From Axinella damicornis (lineage: Eukaryota > Porifera > Demospongiae > Axinellida > Axinellidae): 64,000 nt of DNA. Below the pieces are notes generated by a model. The model was not told the DNA's origin, did not search any database, and worked only from the letters and a program-made list of their open reading frames with translations. Where the stretch lies: assembly GCA_963931865.1 (NCBI GenBank), contig OZ007511.1:11359396-11423395 (forward strand), written 5' to 3'. Of this stretch, positions 10,766 to 23,476 are shown one piece after another (position 1 is the stretch's first letter; every line of letters begins with the position of its first letter). The translations under genes and the position numbers were made by a program.

Positions 10766-12698
10766 GCTCTAGCGCTGACTTATCGCTGGGGTTCGATCGC
10801 TTTATTGACTTCCTACCTGATGCTAAACACTTGAGTGCGGTCGACAAGTCTGCATTCGCTGATATTCTCGGTGAGTCTGCATAGTCACTTACATAACTGC
10901 TCAGTACAGGCACGTAGTAGTGTGTAAGTGGCTTATACCAAGTTCGGTCACAGTCTTTGCATGGAGGTTACTCTTCAGGATGCATTGAAAGCGCAATGCA
11001 GCCTTTCACGGAGAAAAGCAGTAGAACGACTTTGCATTACGTCATACGAAATGACAGTGCACGTGATCTGGTCCTACCCCCGGGCCCCTGAGTCAATTCA
11101 GTCCACGGTCCAGAGTTCATGAATCAAACGGGATGTCTACTTCCTCTTCTACCCACGCACTGTACTGGCACGGCCACATCAAGTTCTGCTAAGACTTTGA
11201 GTTCTGCTATTCAGCTGCTGACACGGAAGTGTGCATGGAGGACGGACCTTTATCCCTCAGAGAGCAGTGTTTCCTGCACCTGGTCTGTTGTATCGAACAG
11301 TACTCTCCACACGAGCTATCGTTACTGCCACTATACAGTCGGCGTGCTCTTTTGAGAATGCTTCCTCCGGCACACCTGTTTCACCTAGAGCAGACTGCTG
11401 TTGCCAATGGGATTGACACAGATACTATGTGGACAAAGATCAGCGAACTTCCCGTAAGAGCCACAACTTACAAGAGTTTACGGTATCCACACCCAATCCT
11501 CGATTCATACAAAGATGGCTTAGGAGCTCGATATTTTGCATATTTCTGGCACAAATTTCTGGGAAAGTTCCATGAGCAGTCACCATGGCCATTGTCCAGG
11601 AGCGTTGCCGAAGATCTTGTGCAGATGGTATTTGCAATACACACTGATATGCTTGAGGACAGCACTGCAGAGTTTTTGAAATCTCACCGGCAAGGCCGGT
11701 TTGTTCCTGTATCCCGTTTACATTCCTACAACTTAGCACCCGCACACTGCCTATTAGAGTCTGGAAGTGAGACTGTTGCCTACTTGATCAAAATCTGTCC
11801 AGGCGTGAGTGTACTAGACCTCAACATAAGCCAAGTACAGTCAAGTGCGCTTTGGCAACAGAAAGAAAACGGGATCCTTCAGCAACTTGTTCAAAAGTCT
11901 CAAGTACGAAAGATAAAACTAGACTTCTTATATGCACTACAGCATGCGTCCATCGGTAAATTCATCCTAATTACCATTTTGCAAAATGCAATCCCGGTGC
12001 TCGAATCTGTAGAGCTCATAAATCTCAGCGTCAATGTCCTTTCTGCTCTTGTGCCTCTGTTTTCTGCCCCGGAAGGCTATAATGGATTGAAAGATCTACA
12101 TGCAAGACTTACCTGGATTGGTTTCAATCTCGTAGCGGAGACAACTCTAGTCCAGTATCCTTTGTTTGCCTCAATAGTCGATCACCAGAAAGCTTTGGAG
12201 AGTCTTGACCTCTCACAGTTGGGGTACTTTCCTAGGGATACAGAAGGTGAGAGATTCATTGTGGTTGTGATTTCTCTCCTCGGTCAACCGCAATTCAGGA
12301 GGCTAAGGCTATGTTGGTGCGAAGACTTCCCACTTGTAGCCCTTCGGTCCATCGTGGAAGCCTTCATGAGGTCCTCCCCACCAAGTGAACAGCACCTGAC
12401 GCTTGTGAGCATCAAAATTGTAGACAATGCGAGATCCCCTTTGATGCAGACCTTAAAAAGTCATAGCAAATATCTTTCTGTGAGTGCTGCACATGCGGCT
12501 GCATTTGGACCAAGGAAAAATCTTCATCTCCAATATTCACACATACCCTATGCCTTCCTGAAGTGGTTTCGAGGCATGGCACACATATTTCTTAACACAC
12601 TCGAATTTACACACTGTACCCCCAAAACTGCCAAATTTATCAGACGGAAGTTTGAAAAACACCGATACTTCATTGTCGAACACTTCATATGTACATAG
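10766..12698 (+). CDS. Leucine-rich, F-box-like sponge-type protein (two exons seen, 5' end open)
   Basis: Exon join(<10766..10870, 11215..12698). The first exon ends in CTCG|GTGAGT and the second begins after CTGCTATTCAG; the phase fits exactly (split Ala codon). The first visible exon has no in-frame ATG after the TAG at 10750, so a further 5' exon is likely; otherwise translation could start at the ATG at 11235. The protein opens with a helical stretch (FDRFIDFLPDAKHL, then LPLYSRRALLRMLPPAHL) that looks F-box-like. About 400 residues of irregular leucine-rich segments follow (for example VSVLDLNISQV, ALESLDLSQLGYF, FRRLRLCWC). The frame is open with no breaks. Sponge genomes carry large families with this style, but I cannot name a function. 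Substrate-recognition or LRR scaffold roles are guesses. Confidence 0.7.
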
Positions 12699-13110
12699 TA
12701 AGAATCTGTGCATGAATGTATAGCTACTGTATTCCCTGTTTGTACATGAAAAGTAAGTGTAAATACTGTAGTCTATTATGGTACAGTGTACAAGGTGTAA
12801 ATAGCTGGCACCCACTGTGAGGGCTGTAGCACTAGCTGATTCATGTGAAAGCAGCTGACTGACAGTTGTGCCACGTGTCACGTGAGCAGCAGGCTTCCCC
12901 CTCCGTTTTTGCATACTGCAATTGCAAGCGATCCAAAAATGGAGGAGTATAGCTAGATCGAAGGCATGGGAACGAGGCTATAGGCTACATACTGCATAGT
13001 GACACACTGCTGGTCACAGGTTTGATAAACAACCTAGCTCTATAGCTACATGCACCATACACTTCCTTTCGCAGAGAGAGACCTCATTTTAAACTGGTCC
13101 ACACATAATA
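12699..13110. other. 3' flank of the leucine-rich gene
   Basis: No gene recognised. A half-copy of the GGGAACGAGGCTA repeat end occurs near 12968-12980. Confidence 0.5.
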
Positions 13111-14645
13111 CTTGGATGCATGTGCATGCAGATAGCTAGCCATATCAAATTTTGATTATACGACTACTGTGCTATCCTTCAACACATTGTTATACGGCCA
13201 CTTCAAGTTCAATTTCATGTCATGCATGGGCGGACTGACCTCACAGTACATATATAGCTCTTTAACTCTACCAAACAATCGTAACATAAGGAACCCTCAT
13301 TCACAGTAGCTCTTTAAAAGAACATTACATCATCAGAACCACAAAATAGCTGTACGTTTTGCGTGGCTGAGTTTAATGACAGTCACTCGTTGGAAAGAGT
13401 AATGTCAAGACCATGCATGTGGAAAATTCTTGTTATTAAGCTGGATCCTCATTAACAGGAAATTCCCTACATTTTAATTACTCCATACAGGAAATTCTTT
13501 CAAGTGACCTCATTGAGGAAGCCAAGTGCAGCCATTATTCACAAATTTAGCTAGTTGTTACTGATCGCATCAAATTCAGCAATTCCTTGGTATGTAACAG
13601 ATAAAACTATGCAAGACCATACTCACTGTCTTATAGCTAATGGCATTGAGCAAGCTGCCAGTGTATTTCCATACTTTGCTAGCATTTCCTTCTGCCAGCA
13701 CTATGGTACTCCAGATGAGCTACCACAGACGTGTCTGAGGGTGGCAGCACTGAATTTTTGCCAGGCAACCGGTATTAATCTTTTTTGAAATAGTGTTAGC
13801 TACCAGACTGTGTACACTCTTCTGCCTTCTTACCTGTGGAATTTCAGCTGTTTCCTAGGCAACATGTAAGGAATCCCATTACAATTCCATGACTTGACAG
13901 TCGTTAGTCAAGGGATACAAACAAAACACATGAATGCAGCTTGTGTGGATGGCTAGCTACAAGTTTGGACTTCACCAAGTTATCGTTCTCAGAGGGTTCT
14001 GGATCACTGCATGAGACAGCTTTGACATTAATTCGTCTTCCAAGTGTAATTCTGCTTTGTGCTACTTTCCACAGTGGCAGTAGCTGCACAGTGCATGGCA
14101 TCATCCACAAATCCTTGGGCTGCAAGGCCTCGGCCAGGCAAGGCTTGATGACAGTCATGATTGATTCAATTTCACACCTATCCTGTGACAATTATATAGC
14201 TACATGATTCATATACACGAATAGTCTCGGTCCCAGACCCAAACCAACCCCAGCGCGGATCGCATCTAAAATGATCTAATATCCCTCCCCGTGCGTGATA
14301 CAGGAAGCGATCCGTGCTGGGGTTGGTTTGGGTCTGGGACCGAGACTAATATACACGAAGTATGGTGAACATATATAGTGTACCTCTTTGGTGAATGTGC
14401 AAGGTGCACCATGCCAATTAATGGCGCACTAGCTTCATGATGTGTATTAGTCAAACACCTCGATGCATGCATAAATCCAGTATTCAATATATCAGAGTTT
14501 CATATAGGCTATCGTATAGGATGAATCGTTCAGAACATTAAATTTCCAAGTGCATGAGGATGAGTCATTTCAAGGTAAGTCAGGTGAGAGTTGTGCCTAC
14601 AACACACTGAACACAGAGTGTTATTTCCTGGTCCAGATTTTTCTC
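13111..14645 (+). repeat. 1.5 kb direct repeat, copy 2 (partner 2443-4009)
   Basis: Collinear with copy 1 from about TGGATGCATGTGCATGCAG to ATTTTTCTC. A frame open for 77 codons at 13555-13788 here is interrupted in copy 1, which argues against conserved coding. Copy 2 ends directly at a GT/G-tract microsatellite. Confidence 0.85.
14222..14348. mobile_element. Hairpin MITE, partner of 3571-3697
   Basis: 127 bp with near-perfect arms (TAGTCTCGGTCCCAGACCC and its complement). It is carried inside the 1.5 kb duplication rather than inserted twice. Confidence 0.8.
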
Positions 14646-14647
14646 CT

Positions 14648-14650
14648 TGT

Positions 14651-14681
<31 letters not shown>

Positions 14682-14722
14682 GGAGGTCCCTGTACAGTAT
14701 AAGTACTGTGTGTGTGTGTGTG

Positions 14723-14760
<38 letters not shown>
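14648..14760. repeat. Paired (GT)n and poly-G tracts, G19 and G36
   Basis: Two units in tandem: (GT)n then G (14665-14683), then (GT)n then G (14725-14760). TCCCTGTA follows each G tract. This is probably a tandem duplication followed by slippage. The exact lengths are doubtful. Confidence 0.8.
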
Positions 14761-14761
<1 letters not shown>

Positions 14762-16384
14762 CCCTGTAACTTCTTGGATCACTATGATGCCATATGTTTG
14801 TCAATCTGTGTACAGAATTTGCTACAATATCACAATTCTTGCACAACTATATATAGCTACTGGCGTGCATATTATACAACAAACAACTAGCCTTCATCAT
14901 TAGCATCATTATAATATTATTATAGATGTTTGGTGGTAGTTTGATAGTGAATAATTATGATGATGCCAGAGCAGAACATTTTCCTGCACTTGCAGTATGA
15001 GTTGCAAGTTCTAAACCTTCCGCAATTAGCTACACCGCAGAGCTCCTGTTCCTGGACACTTGAGTAAACACTGCGGTCATGCATGTGAGGCTCTCACACT
15101 ACGAAGCCAGACTAGCAGCCTGCATGGCACTCATATTGTTGTTGTGTGTGCTGAAATAGCCTCATTCCCAGGCACTCGGTAGGAGGATGAGAGGCACTTC
15201 TCCCCCTCCCGAGCACCTGCATGGGAACGAGGGTAGTTGTTGAGTAAGGCAGTGTGTTCAATAGCCCGTAAACTAATGCTGCGCACCTTAGCCTTGTTGT
15301 TGTTCCCAGTCCTGCATGTATAATATAATCATGTTCTTTATGCATGCATCCGAAAATGGAACACTATGCTGATCTGCATAGAAAGCTGCTGGTTCACAGA
15401 ATATGTTTGTAAATAAAATCTAAATGACCCAATTTAGCTAACAAGTGTGTACAGTGGCGCAGTTCTGTTCTTAATTGGCGTCTTTTATTAATATCGAAAC
15501 CACCCAACGTCTGTATACTCACAATACTAACGATGAAGGCTAGTGCATCTATAGTTTTTTGTTGTACAGGCGCGGGGCCTGGAAAAGAGACTGCTGCAAC
15601 ATTAGATGGGTGATATATCAAAACCTCAAATCCACACACACATAGCGCCGTTTCTTGCAGGTTGATTCCTGCACATATTGTTATAGCTTGGTTCCTTACA
15701 TTGCAGTCATACGTGTGAGGGTTCTCACACTCAAAGGTGGACTGGTAGCAATGGACGAAGAATTGGCATTCATATTGTTGATCTGAGGAGAGCTTTTTGA
15801 GAAGTTATGCAGATCTCTTGCAGTATTATGTTATATATGAGTAAAGACGGCAGTCATGCATGTGATGGCTGTCACTACAAAGGAAGACCATGAAGGAGAA
15901 CTCCATGGTATTAAGAACAGCTTTCAGAGCTCAAACAGCATTAGTTTTCAAGCTGCAAATCATTTTAACTAGCAGCAGTCGATGGTTGTTCGTTGTTTTG
16001 AGCTGAGATTGTTCTTCGTTGAAGGAACATAATTATATTGCTGTAAGGAGTGTTGAACTGGTACTCAATTTCACGGTAAGTTAGTACTCTCACTAAAAGA
16101 TACCATACAGTATAAGTACTGACATAGACATACAATCGCTGTACTATAGACTACTGGAGTGACACATTGCATCAATAATGAATTTTCCGATGCAACTTGC
16201 TTGGTGTATATATGTAGCTAGTTGCATAGCACTGCAACAGCATGATTAATGTGGCCTCTATAGTTGCTCAGACTCTTTAGCCTACGAAAATGATTATGCT
16301 ACTGCAAGCTAGTGCTTTGCATGCACTCGACCTCACCAACAATCAGTGCTACACTGCTACTGTATATTTATTCCAATCCACAGG
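14761..16384. other. Intergenic, with a small hairpin repeat
   Basis: No gene recognised. 15157-15235 is a member of the TAGCCTCGTTCCCAG hairpin family (TAGCCTCATTCCCAGGC ... ATGGGAACGAGGGTA). Confidence 0.55.
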
Positions 16385-18923
16385 ATGAATCTATTGTACA
16401 TTGCACTACTCCTGAGCCTGCTGGTGCTCCAGCAAGGAGCACCCTGCAGTGCAGTACCAGAAATAGTGTTCACAATCAGCTCCCCAAACGGCATTGACTG
16501 CAACTCGACAGAGCCACGGTATCGTGATGACTGGAAATACCACATCTTCCACGAAATTGAGAAGGCTATAGACTCCAACCAGGCGTTTTTGTATACATTT
16601 CGGAAAAACAATGCAATGAAGATATTTGTGCACACCACCGTCTGCTACAGGCACTCAACCAACAGCAGTAGCCAGTGTTCTATCGGTTCCTTTGGGCTCT
16701 ACCTGTGGACCACCTCATTTCAGAGATTAATGGAAACATTGTCACAACATTTTGAATATGAGGACTTGGGTTTACTGTCCATATTCATACGTGCAATAGT
16801 GGACAGCGCTGGAACTATAACATTACGAAGACCAGAGCCAATACTTGACAATAATGTCATAAAAACTACTGAGATTAGCCTGAATGCTACTGTGCTGTGT
16901 CCACTGAATGATGTTGTTTTTGGATTGGAGAGTTACATGGAGATACTGCAGCAAGCATGGGAGGATTTCATACCATGGGTAAGCAGTTGTACATAGCTAT
17001 TCCAGCCTCATTCCTATGATGTACAGTATTAGTGTACGCCAGTATGCATCCACCACAGCTACACATAACTTAACTGTGTATGCTACTTGGCAATGCACTC
17101 AGTGGCTTGTAGGATTACTGCACTTGCCAGATAGATCTAGCCTTATTGCAAGCCTACCCCAGTTATTAATCTGTGATTTACATCACACAAAGGGGACAGT
17201 CAGAAAAAGGGAAGGCCTAAGAGCATCCACCGAACGGATAATGTCGGGTGGATGCAGAGGATTTTGTGTGGATTCAGAGGATGTCGGGTGGATGCAGAGG
17301 ATGTCGAGTTGTGTCAAGGGTCTGGGCTTAGCTAAGTAACAATAATTTAAAATCAAGTGTTACTAAAGTGCCATGACTGCACACACTATAATTATAGTGA
17401 AAAGCAATCTTATTTATCACTGAACTATATATTTATACTGCATGCTATTTAGGGGCCCATAAAGTGCTAGTATACTCAGAAAAAGGTTTTTTTCTGCCTA
17501 CACTTCTGGGGCAAGTGCTATATATGTGTGTGCATCCATGTGCTTTGTATGTCACATGCAGTAGTGTGTGCATTGGAGTGTTGTATATATGTGTGTACAT
17601 CCATGTGCTTTGTATGTCACAGTAGTGTGTGCATTGGAGAATTGTTTGTGTGTGTGTGTGTGTGCATACAACTGTGCATGGGTGTGCAGTGTGTGTAGTA
17701 TGTGTGTTGGTGTGCATGTGTGTGTGGATTTCTGTTCTTGTGATTTTGTGTAGTTGTGTGTACTTGCATCCCTATCTGCATGACTGTGTGTGTAGCTACT
17801 ACCAATCGTTAACAGAGACCTTCCCTGCTTCATGCAGCTAAAATCCTATGCCAATGCTAATGGAGAAACAGTGGAATTTGACAGAACCAAGAGAGGGGTC
17901 TATTATTCTGAGGCTGATGCCATCGATCCAAATTCAGATCTTTACCACCGCACACTCAATAACTTTCTACTTACCATCGACATACTGCTGATCATTCTGG
18001 TCATGTTCGTCATCCTGAAATTTACCCCAGTTGCCTACCTGAAAGTTCTTCAGAACACACAAACAAACTCCGGTGCACTTTCAATTTACTTGACCGTGGT
18101 GCTCTTTTCTTGTGTGTACTGCACGCTTGTCTTCTTAAGCTACCTCTTCTGGGTCGTCATGATCATAGCAGTTCTGTCTGGAGCTAATTGGGGGATTGGA
18201 TTGACAAGAACAAATGCTTTGCCATTAGTAGCTGGACTGATCCTTCTTCCCTTGTTTGCATTATTACAGCTTGGTGCTTGCATCCGGGTTATCCGATTTA
18301 ATGCAGCCCACATTAACATCCCCAAGCTATTCTGCTGTTCTTGTAGCCATGGAAACCAGCTATGCTGCTTGGGACAATCTCGATGGGAAAAGGTGATCGA
18401 AACATTTTCTCTCTGGATCACTGTGATGGTCATACAGTCCCTTTCATTTAGCTTAATGGGGCTTGGAATCCAATGTGCAGCCGCACCCCTGCCAACCATT
18501 GGTGCCATGACTCTGGTAGGATCAATCCTATTTCTTGCTGTCATAGTGATAGCTCACATTGTTCAGACTGTCCAAAGTCAATCTACACTCAACCTCGTGA
18601 CTGCAATCCAACTGATCCTTGAGATATTAGTTACTTTGATCATTCTCACAATCGTTGCCCTATCGTTGGTGGTCTACATTGCTTACACTACCAGCCGGCA
18701 GGATACTACTGCAATAGGCAGCTTTGTAGCAGCAGTGGCATCAACCTTGCTTGTAGGAGGAGTAATATTGCTTGCAAAAACTCGTCTACTTACACAAGAC
18801 AAGAACGGGGCCACGCCATCAGAAGAAAATTCCTACACTAGCAATGAGAGTGAAACAGAATCCTTTGGTAAGAAAGTTGCACTTAAAACGCTGGAATCAG
18901 TGAGTTCAGCACTGGCATTATAA
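16385..18923 (+). CDS. Secreted-ectodomain, 7-8 TM membrane protein, two exons
   Basis: join(16385..16978, 17838..18923), 559 aa. Exon 1 ends CCATGG|GTAAGC, exon 2 begins after TTCATGCAG, and the phase is 0 on both sides. Residues 1-24 (MNLLYIALLLSLLVLQQGAP) are a clear signal peptide. The ectodomain of about 215 residues has several cysteines and N-glycosylation motifs (NST, NSS, NAT). Exon 2 encodes hydrophobic segments at roughly 242-264, 283-303, 303-320, 330-352, 390-412, 421-442, 455-482 and 492-514, with a cysteine cluster (CCSCSHGNQLCC) in the third loop. The C-terminal tail is Ser/Glu-rich. The layout is receptor- or transporter-like, but I recognise no family motif. The intron holds a TG-rich microsatellite. 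A minisatellite starts 35 bp after the stop. Confidence 0.8.
17520..17790. repeat. TG-rich microsatellite within the intron
   Basis: TG/TGTGCA-rich repeat with two diverged copies of a unit around GTGTGTACATCCATGTGC. The open frames across it are low-complexity artefacts. Confidence 0.7.
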
Positions 18924-18958
18924 CCTACATTCAAGAGCAGAAATCATGTCCACAGCAG

Positions 18959-19512
18959 ATGCACAACGGTCACAGCACAACAGTCACAGCACAACAGCCA
19001 CAGCACAACAGCCAGTCACAGCACAACAGTCACAGCACAACAGTCACAGCACAACAGCCACAGCACAACAGCCACAGCACAACAGCCACAGCACAACAGT
19101 CACAGCACAACAGCTACAGCACAACAGTCACAGCACAACAACAGTCACAGCACAACAGTCACAGCACAACAGCTACAGTACAACAGTCACAGCACAACAG
19201 TCACAGCACAACAGTCACAGCACAACAGCCACAGCACAACAGCCACAGCACAACAGCCACAGCACAACAGTCACAGCACAACAGCTACAGCACAACAGTC
19301 ACAGCACAACAACAGTCACAGCACAACAGTCACAGCACAACAGCTACAGTACAACAGTCACAGCACAACAGTCACAGCACAACAGTCACAGCACAACAGC
19401 CACAGCACAACAGTCACAGCACAACAGCTACAGCACAACAGTCACAGCACAACAACAGTCACAGCACAACAGTCACAGCACAACAGTCACAGTACAACAG
19501 TCACAGCACAAC
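18959..19512. repeat. 14-bp minisatellite with higher-order structure
   Basis: About 40 copies of CACAGCACAACAGT with variants ending AGC, AGCT and AGTAC. A longer block containing CACAACAACAG and CTACAGTACAAC recurs with its landmark at 19133, 19304 and 19447 (spacing 171 and 143, differing by two units). Because 14 is not a multiple of 3, all three frames give the same His/Ser/Thr/Gln peptide every 42 bp, and the roughly 200-codon open frames are not evidence of a gene. Confidence 0.9.
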
Positions 19513-19559
19513 CAATATGCTAGCTTATTCTACTCCCACCATAACCTGATTTTCTGAGT

Positions 19560-21049
19560 AATAGCTACACATGTATTTCAATCATAATTTTTTATAGCTG
19601 GGACATAGACTCTATGTAGTACAACAATCATGTTGTTTGATCCTGTCGAGCACAAAATTTTTACATGATGTGTTTCCAGGTCATTTTGATTTCCTCTTTG
19701 GAGTCAGATGTCATGCATCGATCTGTTTGCACACAAAGCTCTTTCTATTCACCACATTTTTCATACCATGCAATATGACTATACCGGCATTGTACAAGAT
19801 AATAATTATGGGAGATAACCTCATGTAGCTACTCGTCATTGATGGCTTTGATGGTGAACTTTGATGGAATGCCGAAAAAATCAGGGGGTCAAAATATGGA
19901 CTGCAACAATGGAATGGACTTTGGGATGGACAATGCGTGGAGAATACAAACCTGCCACAAATGCACAATCATAGCAGTAACAGACTGCCTTAAGCATTCG
20001 CTATATACCCCCTTGGCATGTTCGGTCTATATTCACTGAACCCCACTTCCACAAAATTACGTTGTGCCATGACATAGCTATCAAGTCTTTTAAATTGAAC
20101 ACTAGTAGCTATCTTGTTGAGATCATGTGCATGGTGCCCTCCCTTGCAGAATTAGATGAGCATGCTCCTTAAAGTTTCAGAATGCCTACACACACTCTGT
20201 AAAAACTGATGTGTAGCTATTTGACGTCACAAGCTACCAGGTAGTTATCCAGTGCTGCCTATCTTGAAGGCACAGCATGCATCCTTACGGTTGGGACCAA
20301 TTCAGTTAATTAGCCTAGTAGACCAGGAGAAACCTCGGCTATACCACAGACATTTTGGTCCATACTTATGCTAAAGGTCCAGTGGAAAACTGCAGACAGT
20401 TAATTATAGGTCCAACCTCACAAACAAAGTTTTTAAGGTTGAAGTACTTAATAAGACCCAAAAGATGAGTCTACCTTTATGAATCCTCCTTGAAGTCTTA
20501 GGGATCGAAGGGGAGGGATGTGAACCAGCAGTGACACCCCTTATATAAGACTCCAAAGAGGAGAATGCATGCAGGCCACTATACAAGACAGAGTTGGCTA
20601 TGAGTGTAGCTATATAGGTTATATTTTGTTGGGTTAAACACACCTGCCCTCGCATGCACTAATGAACAACAAGCCTCGTACTCAGGCTTTCTCACCCCAG
20701 CATTTGTCGCTTGCAGTAAATTAAAGGCTTTGGTACGAGGCTAAATAGCATGGGCATTCATCCTGGCCCAAACCTCTAGTCACTAGCTAGCTCGTGCCAT
20801 ATATACAGCTATCCAGCTAACCTTCTAATCCACCCGTGCCAAATATAATGCTAATGTGTCAATGCATATTAGGGTTCTTGTTAAGACTTAGCAGGTTAGT
20901 GCAATCTCCTGGTAATGTGATACTTCTGAGTTCTGCACGTTTCCCGGCGTGCGTTAATATATCCTCGGCGTTTGGGGCTACCAGTCGTACTCAAAATCGC
21001 AATCTCTCTTTGTCGTACGCATAAGACGGTATCCTGAGTACAGTGCAAG
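19560..21049. other. Intergenic before the multi-TM array
   Basis: No gene recognised. A diverged hairpin of the TAGCCTCGT family lies at about 20673-20744 (GCCTCGTACTCAGGC ... TGGTACGAGGCTA). Confidence 0.5.
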
Positions 21050-22876
21050 ATGGCAAGTTTGCTAGAGAGATTATACAATATTTGTGTCTGCATATGTAGA
21101 GTAAAACTATACCATACATTATACCTGCGTCGTGTAATGACCGTGGGTAATTTCTAAACGGTTTTTTTTGCATATTGACATGAAATTGCCCTAGCTATCT
21201 ACATGAAATTTCGCCACTTTTGTGATTCAATCGCTTCGTTATCTGCGACTATTTTACTATATATCGTTGAGATGTATATAGGTTATGGCTTTGGAGCCAT
21301 GAATGGCAATGGGGGTCTGCGTCTTCTCTATAATTATAGCTAAGATTCCCCCTCCATGCTGTAACTGATTCATTCCTTGCAGCCATCTGCAACTATCAGT
21401 GCTGCGTCCTCGGCATCAAGTGTGAACAAATCAAGACGAGGAAATGGTGACACACACTACAAAGTGCTTGGACGGGTGCTTACTGCCAGCTTGTGTGTGT
21501 TTGTGCTACTCCAGGATGGGTTCTTGGGGGGTATTGCACGAAAAGACAATAATGGTCATTTGGAACTCACTGCAGCAATTGCGTGTGGCCTGATTTGCGG
21601 AGTAGCGGTAAAAGTTGTGGACTTGGCACAGGTGCATGGCCTAAGGATATCCCCAACCAAGGAGATCGTGTGCTTTGTGGTAGTACTACTGAACATCTTT
21701 GCACTGTGCACTGTTGTGCCTGGTGGTCAGTCACTCATAGCATACTTCATAGTGTACCATGGGCTTATCAAGGCAAAAGTAGACACTCGAAATTACCTCA
21801 TCCTGGCTGTTGGAGTGTACAGCTTGTGGATTTACCTTACGTTGAAGGGATTGATAACTGTTGACTGGTTGTTTGTTGCAGTGACTGCTGTCATTGCTAC
21901 ATTGTCGTCCATCCTGAACAACTTAAGTGACACCAGTTTAAACCGGTTCAGTATACACATCGTTTTCGTTATGGCCAACTTCGTTGCATTCAACTATGAC
22001 AGGTTTGTTGGACCAGCTCTGATAATGGTTGTACAGATCTTTGCACGTACTACCACAATGGGGATTGCCGAAATGCAGACTTGGTACACTACATCAAAGC
22101 GAGAAGACCTGGTCGCAAAGAACTACCTCACCATTGATCTGTTCACAGGCCTTGGGTGCGTCCAGTGGGTACTGGTGTACATTTTGATGCTGTGGGAAGG
22201 AGTGCGCATTGGCACTGGTCCATGGCCGGTTAACCTTGGGTCGTACTATCTTGTGTGGGAGTTCTTGGATAGTTATTTGGATTATTTCAACAAGGGTTCT
22301 TACACGAGCAAAGAATTCCAACTTCCTAAAAGACTGCTGTACGCACTCTGCTTTGTTCTGGACATTGGATTGCACATGCTCTTTGTTGTCTATGGACCAG
22401 AAATGTCAACGGATGAGTTTGGAGAGGGAGTTTCCCAAATGGTACAGAGCAGATTATTTTATCTTGCAGCAATGATTGCCATGTGGATGGTGGTGTTCGC
22501 ACTTTGCTCCAGGTTTGGGTTGAGTCGACAGGTCAAGTTCTGTGGGTATGCCGTTCAATGTATCAATCATACTTGCATGGTGAGACTGCCTGTGTATGCC
22601 TCATCCCCACTCCTGATGACAGCAGCTTGGATTTCCGCATTAGGAAACTTCTGTTATCTACCTAAGATGTGGTCAACTACTTTTCCAAAGCCAAAATTGT
22701 TGTTTTCCATCTTTGCCATTGGACTCGTAGTTGTGAGTGTCCTCAGCAACATCTTCCACCATGAGTTACGTGCAATGCCTGCATCTCAGCATTCTTCCAT
22801 AGTAGGCATGTGGCTAATCATTTCCGTTGCAGTAACTTTTGCACATCATTGGTGGAAAGACAAGACTTCTTACTAG
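21050..22876 (+). CDS. Multi-TM protein family, copy A (intact)
   Basis: The main exon runs from 21383, after the 3' splice site TTCATTCCTTGCAG, to the stop at 22876 (497 codons before the stop). No ATG occurs in frame near its start, so an upstream exon is needed. A possible one is 21050-21100 (17 codons, phase 0, weak donor GTAAAA); that is a guess. The protein has about 11-13 hydrophobic segments. Conserved signatures shared by all copies are VVPGGQS, YFIVYHGLIKAK, NYDRFVGPALIMV, MLWEGV, GPWPVNLGSYYLVWEFLDSY, HHELRAMPASQH and HHWW. Charged residues inside the C-terminal membrane region hint at a transporter or enzyme rather than a simple receptor. I do not recognise the family. Confidence 0.8.
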
Positions 22877-23277
22877 CCATTCCCTCATGTACATTACAAA
22901 TTAATGTTTTACTTACTATATTTTATGTACGCATGACTCAAAGCATTGTACTCAGCAACTGAATATCACAATGAAAGTTTGCCATGCTCACATGTATATA
23001 CTTCCAGTGTCGTTGCTAAAAGGCATATTCCACTGCCACTCCTCTTTTCTGTTGGTGTTCTAGCCCATTTATCAGTCCCCCTTATATCGCACACTGTCCG
23101 AAGTCAGACTATGAGACCCTTCCATTACAGAAGGGTTTGTTGATATACATCTTTACATAGCTAATAATATAGCATGGTTACATAAATACGATGGTGTGTG
23201 AGAAAATGTAGGCAATTTCCATCTAAGGTAACTATTTTTGGGGCATGCTGTTGGTTCTCAGCCCAGCCACCCCAGGC

Positions 23278-23278
<1 letters not shown>

Positions 23279-23308
<30 letters not shown>

Positions 23309-23410
23309 AGCTCCACCTCCATGCTCCCACCCCAGCCCCACCCCCCATGCTCCCACCCCAGCCCCCCCCCCCCCCCCCCCCCCCCCAAGCTCCCACCCCA
23401 GCACTACCCC
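23279..23410. repeat. C30 and C25 tracts in a CCCCA/CATGCTCCC-rich repeat
   Basis: Poly-C at 23279-23308 and 23362-23386, joined by repeats of ATGCTCCCACCCCAGCCCC. A related, shorter stretch recurs at about 63620-63700. Confidence 0.8.
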
Positions 23411-23476
23411 CCAGAGGTAATTTCAGTCTTAGAGAATTAATGGTGAGAGGAGGTTGAGCATGCGGTTGCACTGCAT

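Noticed and set aside
13904..14191. Minus-strand 95-codon frame, also partly open at 3263-3490
   Set aside because: No recognisable domain; conservation is explained by recent duplication of the whole 1.5 kb.
18946..19557. Two overlapping ORFs of about 200 codons rich in His, Ser, Thr and Gln
   Set aside because: They come from a 14-bp repeat that lacks stops in any frame.
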